Below, piece after piece: positions 23,554 through 31,962 of a stretch of 64,000 bases of DNA. The position numbers were made by a program, and so were the translations under genes. Where the stretch lies: NCBI GenBank assembly GCA_030620095.1, contig JAUTXW010003816.1, positions 558,001 through 622,000 of the forward strand. Reading direction: 5' to 3'. Below the pieces are notes generated by a model that saw only the letters and a program-made list of their open reading frames with translations, was not told where the DNA came from and ran no database searches. Position 1 is the first letter of the stretch. Each line of letters starts with the position of its first letter. This DNA comes from Kuschelorhynchus macadamiae. Taxonomy: Eukaryota; Arthropoda; Insecta; Coleoptera; Curculionidae.

Positions 23554-24787
23554 AGTAGTATAGAAGGCGGGGTACTGTGACCGAGGATGGCCTGTCTGTC
23601 CAAAGATTGGGTGTGTCCAACTTCTTCGGCGACGAAGTGACACAATCCTGAAAAATGCCTGAAAAAGGCCGAAGAAGTGGTCGACAATGACCAGAGGCTG
23701 TTGACCAGAAGGGCCTTATTAGTGTAGGTGTTCAAAAAGTACGTGTTAAAAAGTGACACAATCCTGAAAAATGCCTGAAAATGGCCGAAGAAGAAGTGGT
23801 CGACAATGACCAGAGGCTGTTGACCAGAAGGGCCTTATTAGTGTAGGTGTTCAAAAAAGCGTTGAGACCCGTCGGGTAGTTTTATTTGATGGGGGGATGG
23901 TGGTGTTTTTATAAGGATGTAAATAGGTAGAAGCAAAAAAGACTTATATGTGAAGTGTCTTTTTGGCACTCACACACACACATGCACCGCTATAATTATT
24001 ACTAATTTGTTTCTTAGAAGAAAAAAAAAAAGCCCACGCGCGCCCGCCTGGATTCGAACCGTCGTCGACACCGAGATTTGTTTTTTGTCAAATTTTGAAC
24101 TTCTAGACTACTACTACTACCGCCATGCAGTACGTCGTAATAAGTAAACAATTTAGATGATCTTGTTTATCTTTTAAACGAGCAATAATAGTAATAATAC
24201 GCAGTTATACAGTACAACACATGTGGTAAAAAAAAATAGAATGTTTGTAGGGCTTCACGCCGCACTTCTGGTATAATTTCATGAGCCGAGCCTCGCCTCG
24301 CCGAATTCCGTAGTACCGAGAATTGTTTTTCTGTTAATTAAAATTAATATGTTCGACGTAAGACTAGAGGTCAGGTTCGCAGATAAGAAAAGGTCGAGTA
24401 CCGAGAATTGTTTTTCTGTTAATGTTGGACGTAAGACTAGAGGTCAGGTTCGCAGATAAGAAAAGGTCGAGGATGTAGATAAGGAGATGTTTGTGTAGTA
24501 TTGAGATGAGCAATATTTGAATAAATACGTAAAATATTAGTTTTTGGAAAAATACCGAGAATAGCTTGTTTTCATTTTCGACGACGACGACGACGACGAC
24601 GTAAGACTAGAGTTCAGGTTCGCAGATAAGAAAAGGTCGAGGATGTAGATAAGGAGATGTTTGTGTAGTATTGAGATGATCAATAATAATGTTGTTATAA
24701 TAAATAATATTTGTTTCGAATAATAGCTTATACCAGATGATAAAAAACGTATAGCACTTAAAGTAATTAATATATATATGTAAAATA
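23554..24787 (+). repeat. Left terminal inverted repeat of the Polinton
   Basis: Matches 38687-39921 in inverted orientation with only scattered differences (for example two bases fewer in the right copy's TATATA stretch). It contains two direct copies of a 115-120 bp unit (about 23635-23738 and 23752-23855, including GACAATGACCAGAGGCTGTT), three partial copies of a unit containing AAGACTAGAGGTCAGGTTCG (from about 24365, 24430 and 24602), a short (ACG)n run at about 24580-24601, and a Pol III B-box-like sequence. Confidence 0.92.
24050..24060 (-). promoter_or_regulatory. Pol III B-box-like site in the left repeat
   Basis: On the minus strand this reads GGTTCGAATCC, a perfect match to the tRNA B-box consensus. 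It is followed after 18 bases by a run of 11 T (24021-24031), a Pol III terminator. No tRNA fold is evident. Confidence 0.4.
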
Positions 24788-24834
24788 CAGAGGATTTAAT
24801 AGCAGTCGATCACGAACCAGACTGGTGGTAATAT

Positions 24835-25026
24835 ATGCCTGTTCCAGTCAACAGAACGTGTCAAGAGTGTAAAGGGAGCTCAATATCTCCAAACATCTGT
24901 GCATTTTGCCGCTGTGAAAAAATTCACAAAGAGGTTAACGGACAAAAGAGTATTAATAGATATACCGTTTTGTATTATTTAAAAGAAGAGTACGAAAGAA
25001 GGAGAAGGCTGCAAAATAATGAGTAA
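24835..25026 (+). CDS. Small cysteine-motif protein next to the left repeat
   Basis: 63 residues starting at an ATG 48 bp inside the left repeat. The first third holds two CxxC pairs (CQEC and CAFC, then CRC), suggesting one zinc-binding unit; the C-terminal half is basic (EEYERRRRLQ). It overlaps the next gene by 8 bp. I do not recognise the family. The position next to the repeat mirrors the cysteine-rich gene at 36751 and suggests an accessory or early gene. Confidence 0.5.
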   Translation: MPVPVNRTCQECKGSSISPNICAFCRCEKIHKEVNGQKSINRYTVLYYLKEEYERRRRLQNNE

Positions 25027-25576
25027 ATTTGTTTTACTTTTCTATGGTATTCTTTTCAATTATTGTGTCCTAACTAATAGTCAACCAACGACGGCGACGA
25101 CGACGACAAAGAAATATTATCCAGAAGAGCGCAGTTATAATTTTGTTTTAATTAATAATAGACGATATTATATTTTGAGAAATGTTGGTTTAAGAACATT
25201 TCAAGACACTGGTTATAATGTATGGTTTCACATACATTATGATTTAATAAAACCTGATGAAAATGTAAAGCCAAACGATAAAATATTTAATTTGGCTAAT
25301 CAGCAAATAGGTCTAGTGCCTCACTTAAAAGACAGTGTATCAAACTTAACATATGTTCCTGTGAATATTAATGAACCTGCAGATATATATTGTAACTGGT
25401 ATACTGCCAGATATTTTCGAAATAAAAATATTTATCTTGATTGTAAGCCTGTAGAACTAAAAGACATTTTTAGTGCAAATTCCACTGTTTACAGCACTGG
25501 TCAGACAGAATTAGGAGACATTTTTAGTGTAAATTCTACTGTTTACAGTACATGTCAAATTATATATTTATTATAA
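25019..25576 (+). CDS. Putative secreted protein of the Polinton
   Basis: 185 residues. The N-terminus (FVLLFYGILFNYCVLTNSQ) is a typical signal peptide, followed by a Thr-rich stretch and a globular part with several N-glycosylation sites (NLTY, NSTV). Near the C-terminus a 17-residue unit is repeated in tandem (DIFSANSTVYSTGQ then DIFSVNSTVYSTCQ). There is no clear second membrane segment, though the last residues are hydrophobic. Function unknown; a secreted or virion-surface role is only a guess from the signal peptide. Confidence 0.55.
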   Translation: MSKFVLLFYGILFNYCVLTNSQPTTATTTTKKYYPEERSYNFVLINNRRYYILRNVGLRTFQDTGYNVWFHIHYDLIKPDENVKPNDKIFNLANQQIGLVPHLKDSVSNLTYVPVNINEPADIYCNWYTARYFRNKNIYLDCKPVELKDIFSANSTVYSTGQTELGDIFSVNSTVYSTCQIIYLL

Positions 25577-25599
25577 TAAGACCCTGTACGTTACACAAA

Positions 25600-25773
25600 A
25601 TGGATTTTGAAAGAATACAATTTTTATGTCAAATATGTAATTGTTTAGTTGAAAAAAATATTAATAAACACTTAAAACATAGAGTAAAGTTATTAAAATT
25701 TTGTGATACTTGTTTAGTGAATTATGTATTTGGTGTAAATAGCATAAGGTCTATGATTTTAATGTCAAAATAG
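25600..25773 (+). CDS. Small CxxC-motif protein
   Basis: 57 residues from the ATG at 25600 (an ATG 48 bp upstream overlaps the previous gene and adds a hydrophobic leader that looks unlikely). It has CQIC near residue 10 and CDTC near residue 40, with HLKHR between: a possible single zinc finger. Unrecognised family. Confidence 0.4.
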   Translation: MDFERIQFLCQICNCLVEKNINKHLKHRVKLLKFCDTCLVNYVFGVNSIRSMILMSK

Positions 25774-26081
25774 AACAGTACAAAAATATTGAAATTAAAA
25801 TGTAAAAAAAATACTATGGTTTATTTTATTTGTTTTTAGTTTTACTTAGTGGGTGTGATGTAAATTCACGTGATTTTTACTCACCAATAGAACAATAATT
25901 AAAAAAAAGTGGTAGAGTTTTATTTATAAAAGAAAGTAGATTGAACTAGGCGTCAATAGTGTCTCGTAAATATAATTATAAATATTGTTTTTCTGTTTGA
26001 AGATAAATAAATTATTTGTAGAAAACATGTAAATAATATATAATAAATAAAACGTACATGAAACAAAATTATTTTATTAAG
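25774..26081. other. Intergenic gap between convergent Polinton genes
   Basis: AT-rich, no frame. It contains AATAAA-type signals near 26003 and 26044 that could serve polyadenylation of the rightward and leftward genes that converge here. Confidence 0.5.
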
Positions 26082-27014
26082 TCACTCTACATTATTTTTA
26101 TCTATCCAACTATTATGCTTATCACTGAAACCTAACCATTTTACAAATACTTTATTATTTTTACGTTTTAACACTTTTTCCACTAAATAAATGTCTGGAT
26201 ATTTAACTTTTTGCAATTGAAGTTCATAGAATCCTCCCTTGATGTCTTGTTTCTCTGCATCTTGAAGTAGGTATGTCACTGGATTTGTAAGTTGAACTTT
26301 CTTGATTATAAATATTTCAGTAGACCAATTCGGCCTATATTGCTTATCAAACACTCCTCTAAATTTAGAAATGCGAACATGGTCGCCTACATTGTATTTT
26401 GGTTTGGGAGCAATTTTTATTTTGCTATAGGCAGTCTCCAACAAAAGTTTTTCATGCTTTTTTGTTATTTCTGAAGGTTTGAAACCTGTGGTCCTATGTT
26501 TTCTGTTGTTATAAACATTTGTAATATTTTTAATCAAGTCAAACCATTTGTAGGACCCTTGAATGCTAAATTCTTTCCACATCATTCCTTTTAGTGTGCG
26601 ATTAACTCTTTCGACGATTGAAGCCTTTTTTTCACTATACACCACGTAATGTTTGACGTTATACTTTTTCATTAAGTTTTGTACCTCTTTGCCCGTGAAT
26701 TCTCCTCCAGAATCACTGCACAGGTGAATCGGTGTTTGAGATTTGAACACATTTTCCAGCATTGTAGCGACTTCTTTTGACGTTTTCGATTTTAATGGAA
26801 ATGTCCATACATATTTGGAGAAACAATTAATGACTACTAAGATGTATTTATAACCTTTATTTTCCTTTTCATATTCCCTCATGTCGACTAAATCTGCTTG
26901 CATAAGATCCAAAAGGGACTTAATTATAACTTTTCGTCGTTGAAAATTAATTCTGGCTGGCTTATGTATTTCTTCAACAATATGACGTTTTACATCTGTA
27001 ACGTATTTAGACAT
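26082..27014 (-). CDS. Polinton retrovirus-type integrase with chromodomain
   Basis: 310 residues, intact. It inserts the linear element DNA and makes the 6-bp target duplication. The catalytic triad is visible: D41 in QADLVDM, D101 in LCSDSGGEF and E135 in SIVERVNRTL. An SH3-like C-terminal segment (KYNVGDHVRISKFRG, residues about 205-220) is followed by a chromodomain at about 272-310 (YLVEKVLKRKNNKVFVKWLG, then W in NSWID). The start at 27012-27014 leaves only 40 residues before the first catalytic Asp, so the usual N-terminal HHCC zinc finger is missing or reduced to a remnant. It reads leftward after the gene at 27023-28163. Confidence 0.93.
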   Translation of the reverse strand: MSKYVTDVKRHIVEEIHKPARINFQRRKVIIKSLLDLMQADLVDMREYEKENKGYKYILVVINCFSKYVWTFPLKSKTSKEVATMLENVFKSQTPIHLCSDSGGEFTGKEVQNLMKKYNVKHYVVYSEKKASIVERVNRTLKGMMWKEFSIQGSYKWFDLIKNITNVYNNRKHRTTGFKPSEITKKHEKLLLETAYSKIKIAPKPKYNVGDHVRISKFRGVFDKQYRPNWSTEIFIIKKVQLTNPVTYLLQDAEKQDIKGGFYELQLQKVKYPDIYLVEKVLKRKNNKVFVKWLGFSDKHNSWIDKNNVE

Positions 27015-27022
27015 TTTCGAAA

Positions 27023-27295
27023 TTATTCTATAATTTGAGCTTCTCGTAATTCCTCGATGATTGAAACGATTTCGTTGTTGTGATTCGAATTACCTGCAGC
27101 TTGAGATGCAAGTAACAATCTTAGTCTATCCACAAGTTCATTAGGGTCGTCCCAATGAACATAATCAACTGGTCGGTTTGTCACTGTCATAAGCATTCCT
27201 TCTCCTTGTTTAACATTTTCTTCCCTACCACTATCACTATCTGTCTCTTGTTGCATCATAATTGGACACCATAGTTGAATCAAAATATTTTTCAA
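27023..27295 (-). pseudogene. C-terminal part of a conserved Polinton protein, out of frame with its N-terminal part
   Basis: Contains GEGMLMTVTNRPVDYVHWDD and NELVDRLRLLLASQAAGN followed by NEIVSIIEELREAQII, which I recognise as the usual C-terminal end of an unnamed protein encoded beside the integrase in arthropod Polintons. It has no ATG in a sensible place and overlaps the end of the upstream frame, so it is most likely the frameshifted tail of that gene. Function unknown. Confidence 0.65.
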
Positions 27296-28163
27296 CAGCT
27301 TTAGTATTGAATAATATATTTGCGTAATTTTGAGCGTCGTCTTTAGTATAGATTTTAGGAATATTCTGATTGAAAAGTAAACCGTAAAGCCCTTTAGTAC
27401 CTTTATATTTTTTCCCAGCTACTAAAAGATCAGGTCCGTCAAAATCAATCCTCTTGTTTCCAATGGAAAATCGTTCAATGTCTGGATCAAACTGAACTCT
27501 AAATTTTCCATCTGAATTCTCACTGTTTGGGTCTTTAATAAACTTTTTAATATACGTTAAAGGAAGTGGGTGATATTGTTCATAATAGTCGCTAAGTGAT
27601 TTGTCTTTAATCGTTTTATCTAGTTGTTCCTCAAACTCTTTTTGTTTCCGAGCTTCGTCTTCTTGCATTTCCGTTTCCACATCTTGAATCATTTTTTGTT
27701 TTAATTTATTTTTCGGCTGACCGATCGCTGAAAAGGATAATCTTCGCTTTGGACGCGGTGCAGTGGCTGTTAGTACCTTTGGTGTATAATCATATTTTGC
27801 TTCTGGTGTGGACTGTATTAGTTTGGGTAGTGATACCGCCGGTTCCGACACTGTGGATTGTGTGTCATAATCGTCAGAGTCAGATACATTATATTCAATT
27901 TGTTCTTGTTTTAAACGATTTCTACCTTCTTCGTTGTGAACAGGTATTGAACTTGCATTGCTTAAAGTCACAGTTTCTCTAGGAATTAATTTATTTTCAA
28001 TATTCTGCAAATGCTTGGTTATGGGTTTGAAAAGATTTTCATGTGTCATTTGACCGTGCTTAAGAAGTTTTAGTTTGTTTTTAATTTCATTTCTTTTGGT
28101 TATAAGTTGTTTTTTCACAACTTTTCTCGCAGTTTGTTTCTTGTTTCTATCGAGCCCAACCAT
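27237..28163 (-). CDS. Conserved Polinton protein of unknown function, N-terminal and middle part
   Basis: 308 residues from the ATG at 28161-28163. A Lys-rich helical N-terminus is followed by an acidic, low-complexity middle (SDSDDYDTQS), a coiled-coil-like segment near residue 170 (EMQEDEARKQKEFEEQLD), and a globular end with GPDLLVAGKKYKGTKGLYGLLF. The last motif is shared with unnamed proteins next to the integrase in arthropod Polintons, which normally continue into the tail now found in the other frame at 27023-27295. A scaffold or minor virion role is possible but not shown. Confidence 0.7.
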   Translation of the reverse strand: MVGLDRNKKQTARKVVKKQLITKRNEIKNKLKLLKHGQMTHENLFKPITKHLQNIENKLIPRETVTLSNASSIPVHNEEGRNRLKQEQIEYNVSDSDDYDTQSTVSEPAVSLPKLIQSTPEAKYDYTPKVLTATAPRPKRRLSFSAIGQPKNKLKQKMIQDVETEMQEDEARKQKEFEEQLDKTIKDKSLSDYYEQYHPLPLTYIKKFIKDPNSENSDGKFRVQFDPDIERFSIGNKRIDFDGPDLLVAGKKYKGTKGLYGLLFNQNIPKIYTKDDAQNYANILFNTKAVEKYFDSTMVSNYDATRDR

Positions 28164-28217
28164 AGCCACAACTCAATTTAAGTAGATTTTCAAGTAAACT
28201 AATAAAACGTCATTATG

Positions 28218-28901
28218 TTAGAGATATATATAGTTATCCAAACAATATCGATAACGTCCATCATTCATTTTATTGTCTTTGAAAATTGATAAGAACCCAT
28301 AAGGTTTTCCCCAGCAGAAGCCGCAAATTGACTTAAAATCTTCAAATGACATATCAGTACCCACGTGATCTGTGTAAACATGACGTAGGTTTAAATCGTC
28401 TTGTTTGAATAATATTAAAACATTGGCATTGTCTCTTATTAGGTGTTTTGGTATTTTAGCATAGGTTTGACACAGATAGAAACAGTCAATGTTATTATGA
28501 CGTCCCATACTGAAATATTCCCTCATAACATCCTGTTTGTCACATGTCACATCGTCAAAAATGATTACAGAGTTAGATTTACTGTCAGAGGGATCGAGGA
28601 TAGTGTCACCATTGTTAAAGGTATAGTAACCGATACCTTTGATTGGTGTCAACAGCTTTTCCAGATACACATACTTTGGTTGATAAAGAGATTTTGAGTA
28701 GAGATAGACGTTTTCGAATTTCAATCCATTTGGATGTTCCAGCAGACTAATCATAACATTGGTCTTTCCACAGTTTGAAGGACCTGTGATAACTGCCCTT
28801 ATTGTAGACGGTAGCAATTTACTGTGTTTGATACTTCCTCTTTTAACTTCGTCGTGATTTTGAATGTTTAAAGTTGTTTTTTGTTTCACAACTTTCTTCA
28901 T
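28218..28901 (-). CDS. DNA-packaging ATPase (FtsK/HerA type)
   Basis: 227 residues from the ATG at 28899-28901 (an in-frame extension upstream has no ATG). Walker A is GPSNCGKT at residues 40-47; Walker B is SVIIFDDV at about 110; a sensor-like YLCQTYAKIPKHLIRDNAN follows. This is the genome-packaging ATPase that pumps DNA into capsids in Polintons, adintoviruses and virophages. It diverges from the phospholipase gene across about 107 bp, which probably holds both promoters. The frame is intact. Confidence 0.9.
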   Translation of the reverse strand: MKKVVKQKTTLNIQNHDEVKRGSIKHSKLLPSTIRAVITGPSNCGKTNVMISLLEHPNGLKFENVYLYSKSLYQPKYVYLEKLLTPIKGIGYYTFNNGDTILDPSDSKSNSVIIFDDVTCDKQDVMREYFSMGRHNNIDCFYLCQTYAKIPKHLIRDNANVLILFKQDDLNLRHVYTDHVGTDMSFEDFKSICGFCWGKPYGFLSIFKDNKMNDGRYRYCLDNYIYL

Positions 28902-29008
28902 AGCGTTAAAAAACAAATCTTGACATGAAAAAGAATAAAATATGAATAACAATAATAGACGACAACATGACAATTTATAGTTAGTATGTTTTGTTACGTC
29001 TTACAATC
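28902..29008. promoter_or_regulatory. Divergent promoter region
   Basis: 107 bp between the ATPase start (leftward) and the phospholipase gene start (rightward). It separates the integrase/ATPase group from the virion-protein group. No specific box can be assigned with confidence. Confidence 0.4.
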
Positions 29009-29317
29009 ATGAGATATTATACAAATCAAAGTGAAACAAAAAAAACCGGAAATGGTCTGCTAAATACTGTAATAAATAAACTACCATTCGAGATGCACAT
29101 ACCTGGCTACCAGTTCTGTGGACCGGGTACCAAGCTGCAGAAACGTTTAGCACGTGGTGATAAAGGAATTAATCCCTTGGATGCAGCATGTAAGCAACAT
29201 GATATTGCCTATTCAAATAACAAGGATTTAAGTAATCGTCATCAGGCTGATAAGATTCTTCTTAAAAGTGCTTTGAGCAGAATCAGTTCATCATCATCAG
29301 AGGCTGGTTGGAGCTAA
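29009..29317 (+). CDS. Parvovirus-type phospholipase A2 domain protein
   Basis: 102 residues from the ATG at 29009. It shows the calcium-loop motif CGPG (37-40) and the catalytic His-Asp motif DAACKQHDIAY (58-68), followed by RHQADK with the second Asp (81). In parvoviruses and adintoviruses this domain acts on endosomal membranes during particle entry. Here it stands almost alone, with a short Ser-rich tail, and is followed closely by two basic small proteins that may be fragments of a longer virion protein. Confidence 0.85.
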   Translation: MRYYTNQSETKKTGNGLLNTVINKLPFEMHIPGYQFCGPGTKLQKRLARGDKGINPLDAACKQHDIAYSNNKDLSNRHQADKILLKSALSRISSSSSEAGWS

Positions 29318-29335
29318 GCTAAACTAAAACTAGGT

Positions 29336-29653
29336 ATGGGTATAAAAAGGAAAGAGAGTTCTAAAAATAATCAGTGTGTGAAACAAACTTGTAACGTTCT
29401 ACGTAAAGGTTCAACTGTCATGGCACAAAGTGCAAAAAGTATGGAAAATTATTTAAAAAAGATTGAAGCCTTGCTTGAAGAAGTGAATTCTTACAAGAGT
29501 AAAGCTCAACAAAAGCAGCAGCAGCAGCAGCGAGTTAGAAAGAATTCTCCCCTTAGTCCCACAAAAAATAAAAAGAAAATCGTTAAAAATTTTGAAGAGG
29601 AATCAAGTGATAGTGAACACATTGACAATTATCATGAAAAGAAAAAATGTTAA
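29336..29653 (+). CDS. Basic coiled-coil protein
   Basis: 105 residues. The middle is a predicted coiled coil (MENYLKKIEALLEEVNSY) leading into a Gln run, then a Lys-rich and Ser/Glu-rich tail. It overlaps the next gene by 7 bp. Small basic proteins in this position suggest virion or DNA-condensing components. No family recognised. Confidence 0.5.
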   Translation: MGIKRKESSKNNQCVKQTCNVLRKGSTVMAQSAKSMENYLKKIEALLEEVNSYKSKAQQKQQQQQRVRKNSPLSPTKNKKKIVKNFEEESSDSEHIDNYHEKKKC

Positions 29654-29937
29654 ATCGTAACATAAAAACTGTTAAAAGTGGCCGACCCAGCAGCAGCAGC
29701 AATAAAGAAAAAAAACTTTTCGAAAATGAAATGAAAATGGATATCCAAACGTTTAACAAGCGTAAAGCAGATATTTCGTCTGATATTGACTATGATAACA
29801 ATACAAAAAAACCGAAGTTAGAAATCAACGACAACGATTTAATTTCACAAAAATTGCAAAAACGTAAACGAAGTGATTCTGAGGACAACAACAACAACAA
29901 TATTGTTTTTGAACCGAAGAAAAGATTTAAAAGCTAG
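29647..29937 (+). CDS. Lys-rich low-complexity protein
   Basis: 96 residues, rich in Lys, Asp and Asn, with repeated nuclear-localisation-like patches (KKPKLE, QKRKRSDSE, EPKKRFKS). It may be a separate protein or a continuation of the preceding one after a frame change. Function unknown. Confidence 0.45.
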   Translation: MLNRNIKTVKSGRPSSSSNKEKKLFENEMKMDIQTFNKRKADISSDIDYDNNTKKPKLEINDNDLISQKLQKRKRSDSEDNNNNNIVFEPKKRFKS

Positions 29938-30004
29938 ATACCGTATAAATATTTAAGATTTTTAGTTTTCAAATTAGTTAATACCGAGCACTATTAAAGT
30001 AACA

Positions 30005-30421
30005 ATGTCCTCAAAGAATAAGCAACGTAACCGAAAGAAAAGATCCTCCAAAGTGATGAAAAGACAACAACAACAACAAAAAATACAACACAAAAAGATG
30101 CAGAGAAGCAGAAGACAAGGAAAGAAACGTATAAACTTTCCACAGTTAACTAAAAAAATTAAAAATAATGTTTTAAAAAATCAACCTCGTACTATCGATG
30201 ACGCTTTAAAGATTGCAGTTCAAACAGTTAAGGGTGAAAAACGAAGGATCAAACCACCATCCTCGAGAATAATTAGAATTCCCAAGACAGGAGGTGTGTT
30301 ACCACTAATACCGATTTTTGCCGGTTTGAGTGCCTTGGGAGCATTAAGCGGTGGAGCTTCAGCCATAGCAAAAACTATCAATGATGCACAAGCAGCGAAA
30401 CGTCAATTTGGAAGAAAATAA
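30005..30421 (+). CDS. Basic virion core-like protein with hydrophobic C-terminal segment
   Basis: 138 residues. The first 50 are almost all Lys, Arg and Gln. Near the C-terminus is a PxxGGxLPLIPIFAGLSALG segment with a Gly/Ala-rich helix (GGASAIAKTINDAQAAKR). This layout (basic region plus a short LPxIP hydrophobic motif) resembles the adenovirus pX/core-type proteins reported in adintoviruses and Polintons. Probable role: DNA condensation or membrane interaction in the particle. Confidence 0.65.
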   Translation: MSSKNKQRNRKKRSSKVMKRQQQQQKIQHKKMQRSRRQGKKRINFPQLTKKIKNNVLKNQPRTIDDALKIAVQTVKGEKRRIKPPSSRIIRIPKTGGVLPLIPIFAGLSALGALSGGASAIAKTINDAQAAKRQFGRK

Positions 30422-30437
30422 ACGACACAATAGAACT

Positions 30438-30539
30438 ATGGAAGCAGTTGCACTTGGCAAGGGACTCTACTTGAAACCCTTTAAAACTGGATATGGACTT
30501 TTTTTTCCCAACTTAGGTCCAAAACGTCAAATAAGCTAA
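30438..30539 (+). CDS. Short frame upstream of the protease, possibly its N-terminus
   Basis: 33 codons from an ATG at 30438, containing GKGLYLKPFKTGYGL. It overlaps the protease frame (open from 30485) and lies one base out of register with it. An 8-T run at 30499-30506 lies in the overlap. Either the two are one protein made by -1 frameshifting or splicing, or a 1-base change split them. Confidence 0.5.
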   Translation: MEAVALGKGLYLKPFKTGYGLFFPNLGPKRQIS

Positions 30540-30907
30540 CATTACCAGCACACGCCCTAAACAACTTGGAACTTGATTTCTATGCAAAAAAATTGAAAAT
30601 ACCCTATTTTCGTGGAACTTTTATGAAAGATAAACTCCCCAAAAAAATTTATAGAAATGAATCGGCTATAGTTAATTTGGACAACTCCTACGGACCTGGC
30701 ACTCATTGGACTGCATATCGAAAATATGGAAAAAATATTATTTACTTTGACAGTTTTGGTAATTTACACCCACCCGTAGAGCTTTTAAGATATTTTAATT
30801 CTAATGGTACTTGTAATATATTTTATAATCATTCTCAGTTTCAGTCCTACAATTCTTACAACTGTGGCCATTTATGTTTGAATCTTTTATCTCATATGGA
30901 ACAATGA
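30485..30907 (+). CDS. Adenain-like cysteine protease (PRO)
   Basis: The frame is open from 30485 to the stop at 30905-30907. The catalytic residues are visible: His in GPGTHWTAY (about 30704), Asp in IYFDSFG (about 30749) and Cys in YNCGHLC (about 30863). Also present is FRGTFM, usual near the N-terminus of the arthropod Polinton protease. There is no ATG before the conserved region; the first in-frame ATG (30623) would remove it. The protease matures capsid proteins. Its true N-terminus probably comes from the overlapping short frame at 30438. Confidence 0.85.
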   Translation, partial: NWIWTFFSQLRSKTSNKLTLPAHALNNLELDFYAKKLKIPYFRGTFMKDKLPKKIYRNESAIVNLDNSYGPGTHWTAYRKYGKNIIYFDSFGNLHPPVELLRYFNSNGTCNIFYNHSQFQSYNSYNCGHLCLNLLSHMEQ

Positions 30908-30987
30908 ATAAATAGATTAACATTATCTGGTTTGTTTCATTTATTTTAATAGATTTGTAGTGATCGTTTCTCTCTCTTTTAGTTATA

Positions 30988-31683
30988 ATGTCATATACAT
31001 TTACCTTATCGGGGAAAGAATCAACAATTTCTGCAAAGATTTACCCACCAATTATATTGAGTGAAAGTGACGAGTACGTTTTAGGTTTAATAAATTTCGA
31101 AAGTTACAATTCAATTCCAAATGTGGATAAATCAAACAATGTATTTCACTATGGTAAAAATAAAAAAATAGAACTACCTGAAGGCTCTTATGAAATACAG
31201 GATATCCAGAACTACTTGTTTAGGGCGTTAAATTTGGAAAAAGAAGGTGATCCAATTGTACTGCGATTGCAAGCAAACCATAATACACTACAGTGTGAAA
31301 TAAAATGCAATAGGTCAATAGACTTTTCAAAAGACAACTCAATTGGAAGTTTGTTGGGGTTCAAAAATAAAGTATTGGAAGCAGACAAATTGCATATATC
31401 CGAAAACCCAGTAGATATATTTAAGGTCAACTCCATTGCTGTAGACTGTAATTTAGTTACAAATGCCTACAATAACGGTAATCTGGTTCACATAGTTCAC
31501 ATGTTTTATCCCGAGGTGGCGCCCGGTTTTAAGATTGTTGAAAAACCCTCAAACGTTATATATTTACCAATAAACACGCGCTATGTGGATGAAATATTGC
31601 TTAAAATAACCGATCAGGACGGAAAATTGGTCAATTTCCGAAAAGAACTGATAACAGTAAGACTACATCTAAAGCAGGTATAA
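30988..31683 (+). CDS. Penton-type minor capsid protein (single jelly roll)
   Basis: 231 residues. It begins with a beta-rich segment (FTLSGKESTISAKIYPPI) and has LGLINFESYNSIPNV, ELPEGSYEIQDIQNYL and a C-terminal RVDEIL-like strand region, features I associate with the minor capsid/penton protein of insect Polintons. It would form the particle's five-fold vertices. It sits directly between the protease and the major capsid gene, as usual in the morphogenesis module. The frame is intact. Confidence 0.8.
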   Translation: MSYTFTLSGKESTISAKIYPPIILSESDEYVLGLINFESYNSIPNVDKSNNVFHYGKNKKIELPEGSYEIQDIQNYLFRALNLEKEGDPIVLRLQANHNTLQCEIKCNRSIDFSKDNSIGSLLGFKNKVLEADKLHISENPVDIFKVNSIAVDCNLVTNAYNNGNLVHIVHMFYPEVAPGFKIVEKPSNVIYLPINTRYVDEILLKITDQDGKLVNFRKELITVRLHLKQV

Positions 31684-31687
31684 GAGC

Positions 31688-31882
31688 ATGGTTTTTCTTT
31701 ATGAAGATAATGCATTAGGGTTACCCATTAAGTACCATAAAAACAAGTCGTCCACTGGAATAATCAATAGTCCAAGACTACGTGAACATCAGTTAACATC
31801 TGAAAATAGAGCTTTTTTAATTTCCTTAGGATTTAAACTAAATAATAATAATAATAGGAAAAATAAGGAGATATTGGTGTAG
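31688..31882 (+). CDS. Small protein between the capsid genes
   Basis: 64 residues, starting 4 bp after the penton stop. It contains LGLPIKYHKNKSSTGII and a tail (LTSENRAFLISLGFKL) common in small proteins between the two capsid genes of Polintons, as far as I recall. Possible minor virion component; function unknown. Confidence 0.45.
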   Translation: MVFLYEDNALGLPIKYHKNKSSTGIINSPRLREHQLTSENRAFLISLGFKLNNNNNRKNKEILV

Positions 31883-31962
31883 TTTTAAGTTACTTCTTAG
31901 TGCAAATCTTCGACACTTTTTTTTAATATTCAACTGGAATTGTGCCTATAGTCAAAGAAATG

